A DNA stretch of 64,000 bases from Agrobacterium cucumeris (GTDB taxonomy: Bacteria > Pseudomonadota > Alphaproteobacteria > Rhizobiales > Rhizobiaceae). This document shows, in pieces, positions 39,911 through 49,414 of this stretch. The notes under the pieces were generated by a model that saw nothing but the letters and a program-made list of their open reading frames with translations, did no database searches and was not told the DNA's origin. Positions within the stretch are counted from its first letter, which is position 1. The number at the start of each line of letters is the position of its first letter. A program made the position numbers and the translations under genes. Location: NCBI RefSeq assembly GCF_030036535.1, contig NZ_CP080388.1, forward strand, positions 434,001 to 498,000. The letters are read 5' to 3'.

Positions 39911-40750
39911 ATGGCCCTCTCTTTTTCCAGATTTGCCGCAAAACTCATTGCCGGAACCGTCGTCATCGCTTCGATGGCCACTGCCGCCCATGCGGATGCA
40001 ACGCTTGACCGTATCAAGGGTCGCGGCAAGCTCACCGTCGGTGTCATCCTCTCTGGTGCGCCTTTCGGCTTCATCGATCCGAAGACGCAGGAGCAGAAGG
40101 GCCTCAACATCGATGTCGCCAAGGCGCTGGCTGCCGGCCTCGGCGTCGAGTTGGTCACCGAAACCGTTACCCCGCCCAACCGCGTACAGTTCCTGCAGCA
40201 GGGCAAGGTCGACATTCTCATCGCCAACATGCAGTACACCGAAGAACGCGCCAAAACCCTCGATTACGTGCAGACCCCGTATGACCGCCAGGGTGGCGCC
40301 GCCATCGGCCGCAAGGACAGTGGCATCAAGGACTGGTCGGATCTGAAGGGCAAGATTGCCTGCGTATCGCAGGGCTCCAACTACACCCAGCCGCTGATCG
40401 AGCAGTATGGCGCGCAGGTTAAGGCGCTGCCGAGCCAGCCGGAATCGCTGCTGGCGCTGAAGGGCGGCAATTGCGATGTTTCCGTTCACGTCAACGGCAC
40501 GCTGAGCCTGATGCTGCAGGACCGCGCCGACGAGTGGAAGGATTACGGCATTCTTATTCCCACCGACCTCATCCCTTCCGATTCCGTGATCTGGCTGCGC
40601 AAGGGTGAGGCTGACACGCAGGCCGCTCTGGACAAGATCGTCAAGGAGCTGCACGCTTCCGGCAAGATGATCGAATTCGCCAAGGCGAACCGCCTGCCAA
40701 GCATCGGCTACATGGAAGAGCAGCAGAAGAAGCTTTCCGCCGCGCAATAA
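39911..40750 (+). CDS. Amino-acid-type ABC solute-binding protein (family 3)
   Basis: A 279-residue periplasmic binding protein. The signal peptide is about residues 1-28 (ending AAHA), and the mature start TLDRIKGRGKLTVGVIL is typical of polar amino acid binding proteins. Other marks are GLNIDVAKALAAGLGVE and RVQFLQQGKVDI. The ATG at 39911 has a good ribosome site and the signal peptide starts there. It opens an operon with two permeases, an ATPase, an MmgE/PrpD protein and a flavin monooxygenase, so the ligand may be an amino-acid-like compound that those enzymes degrade. Confidence 0.9.
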   Translation: MALSFSRFAAKLIAGTVVIASMATAAHADATLDRIKGRGKLTVGVILSGAPFGFIDPKTQEQKGLNIDVAKALAAGLGVELVTETVTPPNRVQFLQQGKVDILIANMQYTEERAKTLDYVQTPYDRQGGAAIGRKDSGIKDWSDLKGKIACVSQGSNYTQPLIEQYGAQVKALPSQPESLLALKGGNCDVSVHVNGTLSLMLQDRADEWKDYGILIPTDLIPSDSVIWLRKGEADTQAALDKIVKELHASGKMIEFAKANRLPSIGYMEEQQKKLSAAQ

Positions 40751-40839
40751 GACCGACGCAGGGTCTCTCCGTTTCATGCCTCTCGTCACCGCAGGGTGAG
40801 GATGATGCCGAACACGCGGAGTGATTTCCCATGACCATC

Positions 40840-40872
40840 AGGAACGGCCGGTTTCGCCTGCCGTTCTTTTCT
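40840..40872 (+). terminator. Partial terminator after the binding-protein gene
   Basis: GAACGGC (40842-40848) pairs with GCCGTTC (40860-40866), followed by TTTTCTGC. It probably lowers transcription into the permease genes. Confidence 0.6.
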
Positions 40873-40942
40873 GCTTTATAACAAGGCAGGCCATTCTGGC
40901 GCCGCCCGCCGGGCGGTTCCGCGATAACAGCATGGATTTCCG

Positions 40943-41686
40943 ATGCAGGATTCATTTACAGCGCGCTTCATTGAACTCGCCGCGCATCTCGGCCTCAACT
41001 ATGATTTTCTGAACAGCGGTTACGAGGTTCAGATCTGGCTTGACGGCATGAAGATGACGCTCATCCTCGTCGCCGTCACTTTGCCGCTCAGCCTCATCTT
41101 CGGCTTCATTTTCGCGGCCATGCTGACATCAGGCAAAGTCTGGCTCGCCGGCCCGGTGCGCGCCTATGTGGAACTGACGCGCAACACGCCGACGCTGGTG
41201 CAGCTGATGTGCGGTTTCCTCGTGCTTAACATGCTGATTTCCAACGTGCTGGGCGGCGCGCAGAACAACCCGCTGACGCCATTCTTCTGGGTCGTCGCCA
41301 TCACCGGCCTGCATATCGCCGCCTTCCATGCGGAGGCCTTGCGCGGCGGCATCGAAGCGGTTCCAGCCACCACCATCGAAGCGGCGCGCGCGATCGGTTT
41401 CAGCTCCTTCGAGATTTTACGCTATGTGGAGTTTCCGCTGGCGATCCGCACGGCGCTGCCCTCGATCATCAATAATCTCGTCAATCTGGTGAAGCTCACC
41501 ACGGTCGGTTCGGCAATTGCGGTCGGTGAAATCACCTATGCCTCGATCCTGATCTGGACGCAGCGCGACAATGTGGTCGAGCTGATGCTCGTTATCCTCC
41601 TTTTCTTCAGCGTCATCAATTTCATCGTCGCAAGGGCCGGTCTCTGGCTTGAGCGGCGCCTTGCGGTTCCGGGGTTCGGTCAATGA
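40943..41686 (+). CDS. Amino-acid-type ABC permease 1
   Basis: A 247-residue HisM/GltJ-type permease with about five membrane helices. The conserved loop reads GIEAVPATTIEAARAIGFS, and RNTPTLVQLMCGF matches the usual RGTPLLVQ region. Its stop overlaps the start of the second permease by 4 bases. Confidence 0.92.
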   Translation: MQDSFTARFIELAAHLGLNYDFLNSGYEVQIWLDGMKMTLILVAVTLPLSLIFGFIFAAMLTSGKVWLAGPVRAYVELTRNTPTLVQLMCGFLVLNMLISNVLGGAQNNPLTPFFWVVAITGLHIAAFHAEALRGGIEAVPATTIEAARAIGFSSFEILRYVEFPLAIRTALPSIINNLVNLVKLTTVGSAIAVGEITYASILIWTQRDNVVELMLVILLFFSVINFIVARAGLWLERRLAVPGFGQ

Positions 41687-42465
41687 GCGCGGTGGTTTCT
41701 CAAACGCGGGCGGCAAAAAAGCTGCCCTTCGGCACCATTCTGCTGCTCGGCGTGCTGATATCAGTCATTCTGTGGCTGATCCTCGATCCGTCGCTCGGTC
41801 AGGTGCTGCTGCAATGGCTGCCCTATCTGGCCAAGGGTTTCGCCATGAACGTGCTGATCAGCATCCTTGCGATCGCCATCGGCACGTTCATCGGCGTCCT
41901 GCTCGGCATCATGGAGCTTGCGCCCTATCGCCTCGTGCGCGCACCGGCGCTCACCTATGTGCAGATCTTCCGCAACGCCCCGCATCTGGTGCTGATCTTT
42001 GCCGCGACCTACATCTTCCCCTTCGAGATCGTCGCCTTCGGCAATTACATTCCGTTTCCGGACTGGATCAAGGCCGTGGTCGGGCTTGCCATTCCGGCCA
42101 GCGCTCATATTGCCGAAATCACCCGCGGCGCCATCCAGTCCATCCCCACCGCGCAATGGGAAGCCGCCCAGGGTCTTGGTTTTTCACGCAATCAGACCCT
42201 GCGCTGGATCATCCTGCCGCAATGCGTGAAACGTTCGCTGCCGCCATGGATGAACCTTTATGCCTCGATCACCATGGGCACGGCGCTTGCCTCACTGGTC
42301 GGCGTGCATGAGTTGCTGCATGCCGCAACAGACGCCAGCACCGCCGTGCAGCGCAACGATTTCACCGTCGTGGTCTATCTCACCGTTCTGATGGCGTTCT
42401 TCCTGTTCTGCTATCCCGTCTCCCGTTTCACGCAGCGCCTCGAGCGGCGCTTCGCTTCCCGCTGA
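41683..42465 (+). CDS. Amino-acid-type ABC permease 2
   Basis: A 260-residue permease of the same family, coupled to permease 1 through ATGA at 41683. The helix before the conserved loop carries RNAPHLVLIFAATYIFPFE; the loop reads GAIQSIPTAQWEAAQGLGF. It forms a heterodimeric channel with permease 1. Confidence 0.92.
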   Translation: MSAVVSQTRAAKKLPFGTILLLGVLISVILWLILDPSLGQVLLQWLPYLAKGFAMNVLISILAIAIGTFIGVLLGIMELAPYRLVRAPALTYVQIFRNAPHLVLIFAATYIFPFEIVAFGNYIPFPDWIKAVVGLAIPASAHIAEITRGAIQSIPTAQWEAAQGLGFSRNQTLRWIILPQCVKRSLPPWMNLYASITMGTALASLVGVHELLHAATDASTAVQRNDFTVVVYLTVLMAFFLFCYPVSRFTQRLERRFASR

Positions 42466-42477
42466 TTGGAACAAGCC

Positions 42478-43275
42478 ATGTCCGCACCCGCACCACAAAC
42501 CGCCCAAGCGCTTGTCGAACTCGAAGGAATTCATCTCTCCTTCGGCGACAACCAGGTCCTGAAAGGCATCGACCTCACGGTCAACAAGGGCGACGCCGTT
42601 TCCATCATCGGCCCTTCCGGCTCCGGCAAGTCCACTATCCTGCGCTGCATCAACGGCCTGCTCATCCCGCAATCCGGCAAGATCACCGTTGGTGGCACCC
42701 GGGTAGACCAGCTGAAGACCGAGGCCGAGCGCATCGCACTGCGCAAGCGTATCGGCATCGTCTTCCAGCAGTTCAACCTCTTCCCGCATCTGACCGTCAT
42801 GGAAAACATCACCATCGCGCCGATCAAAATCCTCGGCACACCGAAGGCTGAAGCCGAGCGTCATGCTCGCGAACTGCTGGAAAAGGTCCGCCTTTCCCAG
42901 AAGGTCGATGCCTATCCCGGCCAGCTTTCCGGCGGCCAGCAGCAACGCGTGGCGATTGCCCGCGCTCTTGCCATGCGACCGGAACTGGTGCTGTTTGATG
43001 AGGTCACCTCGGCGCTGGACCCGGAAACCGTGGGCGAGGTGCTCGCCGTCATCCGCGATCTCGTCAATGACGGCATGACCAGCATTCTCGTGACCCATGA
43101 AATGCGCTTTGCCGAGGAAATCAGCGACAAGATCGTGTTCACCGAAAACGGCCTGATCGTTGACCAGGGCACGCCTGATCATATCTTCTACAAGTCGACC
43201 AATCCGCGCATCAACGCCTTCGTCAAGGGTCTGGGAGGACAGGCGGCACGGCTCAATGATGGCGAGGGGATCTGA
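42478..43275 (+). CDS. Amino-acid-type ABC ATPase
   Basis: A 265-residue ATP-binding subunit (GlnQ/HisP type). Walker A GPSGSGKST, Q-loop VFQQFNLFPHLTV, signature LSGGQQQRVAIARA and Walker B LVLFDEVTSALD are all present. ATG at 42478 is chosen over an in-frame TTG at 42466 that overlaps the permease end. The next gene starts 5 bases after its stop. Confidence 0.92.
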   Translation: MSAPAPQTAQALVELEGIHLSFGDNQVLKGIDLTVNKGDAVSIIGPSGSGKSTILRCINGLLIPQSGKITVGGTRVDQLKTEAERIALRKRIGIVFQQFNLFPHLTVMENITIAPIKILGTPKAEAERHARELLEKVRLSQKVDAYPGQLSGGQQQRVAIARALAMRPELVLFDEVTSALDPETVGEVLAVIRDLVNDGMTSILVTHEMRFAEEISDKIVFTENGLIVDQGTPDHIFYKSTNPRINAFVKGLGGQAARLNDGEGI

Positions 43276-43279
43276 CACC

Positions 43280-44626
43280 ATGGCCACCGAAGAAAAACTC
43301 ACCCTTCAACTGGCCGAAGCCATCGCCGCGTCTGATCCGCTGCGCGACGATGAGGCGGTGACGATTGCCCGCACGGCGTTGATCGATTTTTTCGCCTGCG
43401 TACTGGGCGGTGCTGCCGACAGAAGCACGAAAATTCTGATCGATACCTTCACGACAGGCACGCAAGGCACGGCCGGCATCATCGGCCATGACCTGCGCAC
43501 AGACGTCTTTACCGCCGCCCTCATCAACGGCCATGCCGGCCATGTGCTTGATTATGATGATGTGCATGGCAGCGTGCGCGGCCACCCCACCGTCGCCATC
43601 ATTCCCGCACTTCTGGCCGTTGCGGTCGAGGAAAATTCGACGGCGGACGCCTTTATCGCCGCCTATATTGTCGGGCTGGAGACGATGGCGCGGATTGGCT
43701 TGTCGCTTGGCACCAAACATTACGAAAACGGCTTCCACGCCACCGCCACGCTCGGCCCTATCGGCGCTGCCGCTGCCATCGCCCATCTTCTGAAATTCGA
43801 TCCGCAGACCACAGCGGTCGCACTTGGCCTTGCCGCCACGCAATCGGCCGGGCTGCGTCTGCAATTCGGGTTCGATGCCAAGCCGCTGCATGCCGGGCTT
43901 GCCACCCGCGCCGGCCTCACCGCCGCGCGGCTGGCACGCTCAGGGTTTCAGGGCGCACCGGATTTTCTGGAAAACCCCATCGGCTTTTATTCCGCCTTCG
44001 CCTTTGGTGCAGAGCAACCCAAACGGGTCCTGTCTGGCTGGGGCGCGCCCTGGCAGATCGTCTCGCCTGGCTTGACGCTCAAAGCCTTTCCCTGCTGCAC
44101 CGCCGCCCACCCCGTCGCCGTCGGCGCGCTGGCACTGCGTAACGCGCATGATCTGACGCCGGACGAGATCGAAACTGTTATCATCACCTTCCCGCCGGGC
44201 GGAGATGCCGCCCTTGTCGGCACCGCCACGCCCGCTACCGGCATCGATGCGCGCTTCAGCCCCGAATATGTTTTTGCCGCAGCGCTTGCCGATGGAGCAC
44301 TCGGGATTGGCCATTTCGACGAGCGCCCTGTTCGTGCCGACCTGCTTACACTTTCGGCAAAAGTCTCGCGCCGGCATGATGAAACAGCCCGCCGCCTGTC
44401 CCCCGATCCGACCACCCGTTTCGTGGTCATCGATGTGACAAAGAAAGACGGAACATTGCTGTCACGCCGCATCGACGGCCTGCCCGGTATCGACGATCCG
44501 ACGGAGAAATTCGCCGATGCCACCGGCGGCAATGAGAAATTCGCCGAAATTCCGGCACTGGTGCGTTCCATGAAAACCGCAGCCGATCTCAGGAAGCTCG
44601 AAACGCTTCTGGCAACTGAAATATAA
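43280..44626 (+). CDS. MmgE/PrpD family protein
   Basis: A 448-residue protein of the family that contains 2-methylcitrate dehydratase, cis-aconitate decarboxylase and iminodisuccinate epimerase. Family marks are HVLDYDDVHGSVRGHP near residue 85 and KAFPCCTAAHP near 270. The ATG at 43280 has GAGGGGA upstream. No methylcitrate cycle genes are nearby; its place between an amino-acid-type importer and a flavin monooxygenase points to breakdown of an unusual carboxylated amine. The reaction (epimerase, dehydratase or other) is inferred only. Confidence 0.85.
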   Translation: MATEEKLTLQLAEAIAASDPLRDDEAVTIARTALIDFFACVLGGAADRSTKILIDTFTTGTQGTAGIIGHDLRTDVFTAALINGHAGHVLDYDDVHGSVRGHPTVAIIPALLAVAVEENSTADAFIAAYIVGLETMARIGLSLGTKHYENGFHATATLGPIGAAAAIAHLLKFDPQTTAVALGLAATQSAGLRLQFGFDAKPLHAGLATRAGLTAARLARSGFQGAPDFLENPIGFYSAFAFGAEQPKRVLSGWGAPWQIVSPGLTLKAFPCCTAAHPVAVGALALRNAHDLTPDEIETVIITFPPGGDAALVGTATPATGIDARFSPEYVFAAALADGALGIGHFDERPVRADLLTLSAKVSRRHDETARRLSPDPTTRFVVIDVTKKDGTLLSRRIDGLPGIDDPTEKFADATGGNEKFAEIPALVRSMKTAADLRKLETLLATEI

Positions 44627-44652
44627 CACGACCGACATGAAGGCATGACCCC

Positions 44653-45963
44653 ATGACCAATACGACCCGCAAAAGACAGATGCATCTCGGCCTTTTCCTG
44701 CAGGGCGCCGGGCACCACGTTTCCGGCTGGCGTCACCCCGATGCGGAGGCTGGCAGCGAGAATTTTGACCTGCTCACTCGCGTCACGAAAATGGCGGAAG
44801 CAGCGAAGTTCGACATGGTTTTTCTGGCCGACGGACTGACCAGCGGCGTTGACGCGCATCCTTCCATGATTGCCCGCTTCGAGCCGCTGACCCTGCTTGC
44901 CGCCCTTGCCATGGTGACAGACAAGATCGGGCTGGCCGCCACCGCCTCCACCACCTATGGCGAGCCCTATCACACCGCCCGCGCCTTCGCTTCCATCGAT
45001 CATCTCAGCCACGGCCGCGCGGCGTGGAACATCGTCACCACATCCTATGCCCGCACGGCGGCCAATTTTTCCAAGGACCACCCCGAGCATGACGAACGTT
45101 ATGCGGTGGCGGAAGAATATGTGAATGTCGTTCGCGGGCTGTGGGACAGCTGGGATGACGACGCCTTCGTCAAGGACAAGCAGGCGGGCCGTTACGTCGA
45201 TCCGGAAAAGGTCCATATCCTCAATCATGAGGGCAAATATTTCACGGTCAAGGGGCCGCTCAATATTCCACGCTCGCCGCAGGGCCACCCGGTTCTCATA
45301 CAGGCCGGCTCTTCCGGGCCGGGGCAGGATCTCGCCGCCCGCACCGCCGATATCGTCTTCACCGCCCAGCAGGCGATTTCCGAAGCGCAGGCCTTTTATA
45401 CGAGCCTTAAAGCCCGCGTGGAGAAATTCGGCCGCAATCCGGCAAGTGTGGCCGTGATGCCGGGCTTCATGCCGATCATCGGCAGCAGCTTCGAAGAGGC
45501 CGGTGAAAAGCTGAAGGAACTGAACCGCTGGACGGACATCAAGAGCGCCATGCCGCTGCTTGAAGAACGCATCGGCCACAGCCTTGCAGATTACGATCTC
45601 GATGGTCCGCTGCCGGACCTACCGATCTCCGACCAGCTGCGCAGCCGCGCCGAACTTCTGACAGAGCTGGCGCGCCGTGAAAAGCTGACGATCCGCGAAC
45701 TGGCTTTGCGTGTCGCCGCCGGTCGCGGCCACCACATTGTCATGGGTACGGCAAAAGATGTGGCCGACCGCATGCAGCAATGGTTTGAAAATGGTGCGGC
45801 CGATGGCTTCAACGTCATGCCGCCCTTCTTCCCCGGCGGGCTGGAAGAGTTCAACCGCGAGGTCGTGCCGCTTTTGCAGGAGCGCGGCCTGTTCCGCAGG
45901 GATTACGAGGGCACGACGCTGCGTGACCATCTCGGCATTGATCGTCCGGTATTGCGGACATAA
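44653..45963 (+). CDS. Flavin-dependent monooxygenase, NtaA/SnaA/DszA type
   Basis: A 436-residue bacterial luciferase-like enzyme that uses reduced FMN to oxidise C-N or C-S bonds. Family marks are MHLGLFLQGAGHHVSGWRH at the start, AAWNIVTTSYARTAANF near 120, and QAGSSGPGQDLAARTADIVF near 220. It needs a separate flavin reductase, not seen here. It is the last gene of the operon and is 26 bases after the PrpD-like gene. The combination suggests use of an aminopolycarboxylate-like or organosulfur compound. Confidence 0.9.
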   Translation: MTNTTRKRQMHLGLFLQGAGHHVSGWRHPDAEAGSENFDLLTRVTKMAEAAKFDMVFLADGLTSGVDAHPSMIARFEPLTLLAALAMVTDKIGLAATASTTYGEPYHTARAFASIDHLSHGRAAWNIVTTSYARTAANFSKDHPEHDERYAVAEEYVNVVRGLWDSWDDDAFVKDKQAGRYVDPEKVHILNHEGKYFTVKGPLNIPRSPQGHPVLIQAGSSGPGQDLAARTADIVFTAQQAISEAQAFYTSLKARVEKFGRNPASVAVMPGFMPIIGSSFEEAGEKLKELNRWTDIKSAMPLLEERIGHSLADYDLDGPLPDLPISDQLRSRAELLTELARREKLTIRELALRVAAGRGHHIVMGTAKDVADRMQQWFENGAADGFNVMPPFFPGGLEEFNREVVPLLQERGLFRRDYEGTTLRDHLGIDRPVLRT

Positions 45964-45966
45964 CGG

Positions 45967-46045
45967 CGTGCGGATGCCTTTGACCAAAGGCACCCGCATC
46001 ACCAGATTTCATCGATAAGTCAGGGCGGGCAGAAGCCCCGCCCTG
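45967..46045. terminator. Two hairpins between convergent monooxygenase and chemoreceptor genes
   Basis: Hairpin one pairs TGCGGATGCCTTTG with CAAAGGCACCCGCA (about 45969-45998, one mismatch). Hairpin two pairs CAGGGCGGG (46021-46029) with CCCGCCCTG (46037-46045). Neither has a long T run; together they probably end both transcripts. Confidence 0.6.
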
Positions 46046-47782
46046 TCACGCGGCAGCGCGTCCTGATTGTTGATCGCGCCGGCCGGCATTTGAAAATTCC
46101 GACCGGACGGACGATCCGTCTTCACGCTGAATGTTACGACGGTTCAGTTTGAACAGGCTGACAAGCTGCGCAAGCACATCGGCACCCTGAGCCAGCGTGG
46201 CACTGATTGCGGTGGTGCGCGCGCTCATCGCGGCATTTTCCTGCGTCATCCGGTCGAGCCGGTTGACCGCCTTGTTGATTTCGCTGATGCCAACGGCCTG
46301 TTCGTCGGCCGCCTTTGAAATCATCTCGACATTGCCGTCGATGTGCCTGACCAGCGCGTCGATCTGCTTCAGCGCCTCACCGGTTTCGCCGACCAGCCTG
46401 ACGCCTTCCAGAACCTCGCTGCCGGAATTGTTGATGAGCGCCTTGATTTCCTTGGCGGCATTGGCGGAACGTTGTGCAAGTTCGCGCACTTCCTGTGCCA
46501 CCACGGCAAAACCCTTGCCTGCCTCACCTGCACGTGCTGCTTCAACACCGGCATTCAGTGCCAGAAGGTTGGTCTGGAAAGCGATTTCATCGATAACACC
46601 GATGATCTGGCTGATTTCCCGCGATGCCGTCTCGATGCGCTGCATGGCATCCACCGTCCGTTCGACCACTTCCGTGGAGGCCACCGTGGATGTCCGCGCG
46701 CTCTGCACGAGTTTGCGCGTTTCCTTCATGTTCTCGGTGGAGGAGCGAACCGTCGCGGTTATCTCTTCAAGCGCCGCTGAGGTCTCTTCCAGCGCCACCG
46801 CCTGCTCGCGGGAGCGTTCTGCGAGATTGACGGAGGCTTCGCTGACTTCCTGGCTGCTGCGGGTCAGGTCGCCGGTCTGGCCGAGAACATTCTCCAGCGT
46901 TTTCTGGAATTCCGCGATGGACTTGTTGAAGTCCCGCCGCAGCCCTTCGAACTCGCCGACGAACGGCTTGTCCAGCGTGACGCGGATGTTGCATTGGGAA
47001 AGCCGCTCCAGCGCCGCGCCGAGCTCTTCCACGGCATGCACCCGGTCCGACACGTCGAAGGCGAATTTGGCAACCTTGAAGACCTGTCCCCGATCATCGA
47101 GGATCGGGTTGTACGAAGCCTGGATGAAGATGCGTTTGCCATCCTTGCCAAGCCGCATGAACTGGCCGGTGGAGAAACGGCCGGTTCGCAGGTCTTCCCA
47201 GAAGGTGCGGTATTCCATCGACCCGGCATATGAGGGTTCGCAGAACATCGAGTGGTTCTTGCCGATGATCTCCTGCGCCTGATATCCCATCGCTTCGAGG
47301 AAATTTTCGTTGGCGCTGAGGATCGTTCCATCGGGCGAAAATTCGATCATGGCCTGGGCACGGGAGAGCGCCGCGAGCTTGCCGTTATCATCGGCGCTCT
47401 GGCGCTTGATGGCCGTAATGTCGGTTGCGATCTTGACGACCTTGTAGGGTTTGCCGAAACGGAAGACCGGATTGTAGGAGGCTTCGATCCAGATATCCGC
47501 ACCGCTTTTCGCACGCCGACGATATTGACCCTTGTCATGCTCGCCGCGGGCCAGTTTTTCCCAGAAGGTCTTGTATGACGCAGACGCTGCATCTTCGGCG
47601 GAAAGGAATGTGCGGTGATGGAGCCCGACGATCTCGTTTTGGCTATAGCCGATGGCCTTGCAAAAATTATCGTTCGCTTTGAGCACCTTGCCGGTCAGAT
47701 CAAACTCGATGATGGCCTGTGAGCGGTTCAGGGCTTCCAGCACCGCAGATGCATCCAAACCAAATTTAGAAAAATGAGACAT
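46046..47782 (-). CDS. Soluble chemoreceptor with two PAS domains
   Basis: A 578-residue chemotaxis protein without membrane helices. PAS 1 is at about residues 12-125 (AIIEFDLTGKVLKANDNFCK) and PAS 2 at about 135-250 (MIEFSPDGTILSANENF), both of the kind that binds heme or flavin or senses redox. The signalling tip reads [20 protein letters not shown], with [18 protein letters not shown] after it. This layout is common in rhizobial energy-taxis receptors. The cofactor cannot be told from sequence. Confidence 0.93.
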   Translation of the reverse strand: MSHFSKFGLDASAVLEALNRSQAIIEFDLTGKVLKANDNFCKAIGYSQNEIVGLHHRTFLSAEDAASASYKTFWEKLARGEHDKGQYRRRAKSGADIWIEASYNPVFRFGKPYKVVKIATDITAIKRQSADDNGKLAALSRAQAMIEFSPDGTILSANENFLEAMGYQAQEIIGKNHSMFCEPSYAGSMEYRTFWEDLRTGRFSTGQFMRLGKDGKRIFIQASYNPILDDRGQVFKVAKFAFDVSDRVHAVEELGAALERLSQCNIRVTLDKPFVGEFEGLRRDFNKSIAEFQKTLENVLGQTGDLTRSSQEVSEASVNLAERSREQAVALEETSAALEEITATVRSSTENMKETRKLVQSARTSTVASTEVVERTVDAMQRIETASREISQIIGVIDEIAFQTNLLALNAGVEAARAGEAGKGFAVVAQEVRELAQRSANAAKEIKALINNSGSEVLEGVRLVGETGEALKQIDALVRHIDGNVEMISKAADEQAVGISEINKAVNRLDRMTQENAAMSARTTAISATLAQGADVLAQLVSLFKLNRRNIQREDGSSVRSEFSNAGRRDQQSGRAAA

Positions 47783-48111
47783 GCTTTCGAACCCCCAACA
47801 ATGATCAGTTTGCGGACCTCCTCAACCCTGAATTAGACAAGAGATGAAACTGATCGGTCTGCCCGCACGCAAACTAGCTCGACACCGTTAAATAGCGATT
47901 AATGATGAGCTATAACCATCGTCTCACAGGTCTAATCTGTCGCTAAAAAACCGAAAGGCCCGAACCCCTCCGGCATGCGGCATCCCCCAGATGTGGACCG
48001 CTTATTTGCCACAGTGCTGATATTTCTGCGGCTGCGGCGCAATGCGGCCTTTCATTGAAACCGCATTCATTGTTATGGCGGGCCTGAAAGATTTGTGTTG
48101 CAGGAGCGCTA
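47783..48111. other. Intergenic region between divergent chemoreceptor and dehydrogenase genes
   Basis: This 329-base gap should hold promoters for both flanking genes. Short A/T-rich stretches occur near 47860-47950. No operator, riboswitch or small gene with good support was found. Confidence 0.35.
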
Positions 48112-49365
48112 ATGACCAAAACCCTGAAATGCGACGTGCTGGTGATCGGCACCGGCATTATCGGTTCCATGGCGGCGCTTTACCTGCAAAATGCCGGACG
48201 AGAGGTTGTGCTTCTCGAACGTGGCGAAGTTGCCGGCGGTGCAAGTTCCGGCAATGCCGGCATTCTGGCCTTTCCGGAAATCATCCCCATTCCCTCTCCC
48301 GGTATCATGAAAAAAGCGCCGCGATGGCTTTTCGATCCGCTCGGCCCGCTCAGCGTGCCACCAGCCTATGCCGCAAAGATCGCCCCCTGGCTCTGGCGTT
48401 TCTGGCGTGCCAGCGCCGAGCGCAACTTTCGTCATGGGCTGAGGGTACTGAGCGAGATCAACCGGCTGGCAGCCAGTGAAATGGCGCATGTCGCCGCCAT
48501 GCCGGAGCTTTCGTCCCTCGTTTCGAAAACCGGTACACTCGATCTTTATGACACAGAAGCAAGCTTGAATGCTGCGGCGAGGGGCTGGGAAGAAAAACAA
48601 CGCGCCGGGTTCTCCTTTGAGCGTGTCGGCCGCAGTGAGATAGACGAGCTGCAGCCGGGCCTTGCCCCGCAGTTCCGCCACGCCATGTTCTCCCCAGATG
48701 GCCTGCAGGTCTCCGACCCCCTTGATTTCACCCGCGCCATTTTCGATCTGGTGATTGCCCGGGGCGCAAGCCTGCGCAAGGGTGAGGCGGAACGCATCGA
48801 CGCCGTTGGCGAAAGCACGATCGTCACCCTCGAAAATGGCGACAAGATCGATGCCGACAGGGTGGTAATCGCCTGCGGCGCCTGGTCGAAGAAACTTGCC
48901 GCGACGCTTGGCAATATCGTGCCGCTGGAAACCGAGCGCGGTTACAACACCACCCTGCCCGCCGGTGCCTTCAACCTGACGCGCCAGCTCTATTTCAACG
49001 ATCACGGCTTTGTCGTGACACCGCTGTCTTCAGGCATCCGCGTCGGCGGTGCGGTCGAGCTTGGCGGACTGGAGCTGGAGCCGAATTTCAAGCGGTCGGA
49101 AGCGATGCTGAAAAAGGCGGGGCGTTTCCTGCCCGGTCTCAAGGTGGAAGGCGGAACGCAATGGATGGGTTTCCGTCCGTCAATGCCGGACTGTCTTCCC
49201 GTCATCAGCACAGCGCGTACCACGCCCTCAGTCATCTACGCCTTTGGCCATGGCCATCTGGGACTGACGCAATCAGCAGCCACGGCCCGCCTCGTGACCC
49301 AGCTGGCAAACGGCGAGGAGACCGCGATTTCGGTCGATCCTTTCCGACCGGGGCGTTTTTCGTAA
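48112..49365 (+). CDS. dadA: D-amino acid dehydrogenase-like FAD oxidoreductase
   Basis: A 417-residue flavoprotein of the DadA/DAO family that would deaminate D-amino acids or related secondary amines, passing electrons to the respiratory chain. The FAD-binding start is CDVLVIGTGIIGSMAALYL followed by ASSGNAGIL. The C-terminal region has GFRPSMPDCLPVI and YAFGHGHLGLTQSAAT, both typical. AGGAG lies before the ATG. No racemase or binding partner is adjacent, so the true substrate is open. Confidence 0.85.
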   Translation: MTKTLKCDVLVIGTGIIGSMAALYLQNAGREVVLLERGEVAGGASSGNAGILAFPEIIPIPSPGIMKKAPRWLFDPLGPLSVPPAYAAKIAPWLWRFWRASAERNFRHGLRVLSEINRLAASEMAHVAAMPELSSLVSKTGTLDLYDTEASLNAAARGWEEKQRAGFSFERVGRSEIDELQPGLAPQFRHAMFSPDGLQVSDPLDFTRAIFDLVIARGASLRKGEAERIDAVGESTIVTLENGDKIDADRVVIACGAWSKKLAATLGNIVPLETERGYNTTLPAGAFNLTRQLYFNDHGFVVTPLSSGIRVGGAVELGGLELEPNFKRSEAMLKKAGRFLPGLKVEGGTQWMGFRPSMPDCLPVISTARTTPSVIYAFGHGHLGLTQSAATARLVTQLANGEETAISVDPFRPGRFS

Positions 49366-49414
49366 GGGAAGAACGCGAAGCCCGCCTTGAAGCGGCCTGA
49401 CAGCAATATGCGGG

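Noticed and set aside
47943..48170. 75-codon minus-strand open frame before dadA
   Set aside because: It overlaps the dadA start and lacks a ribosome site or any recognisable feature.
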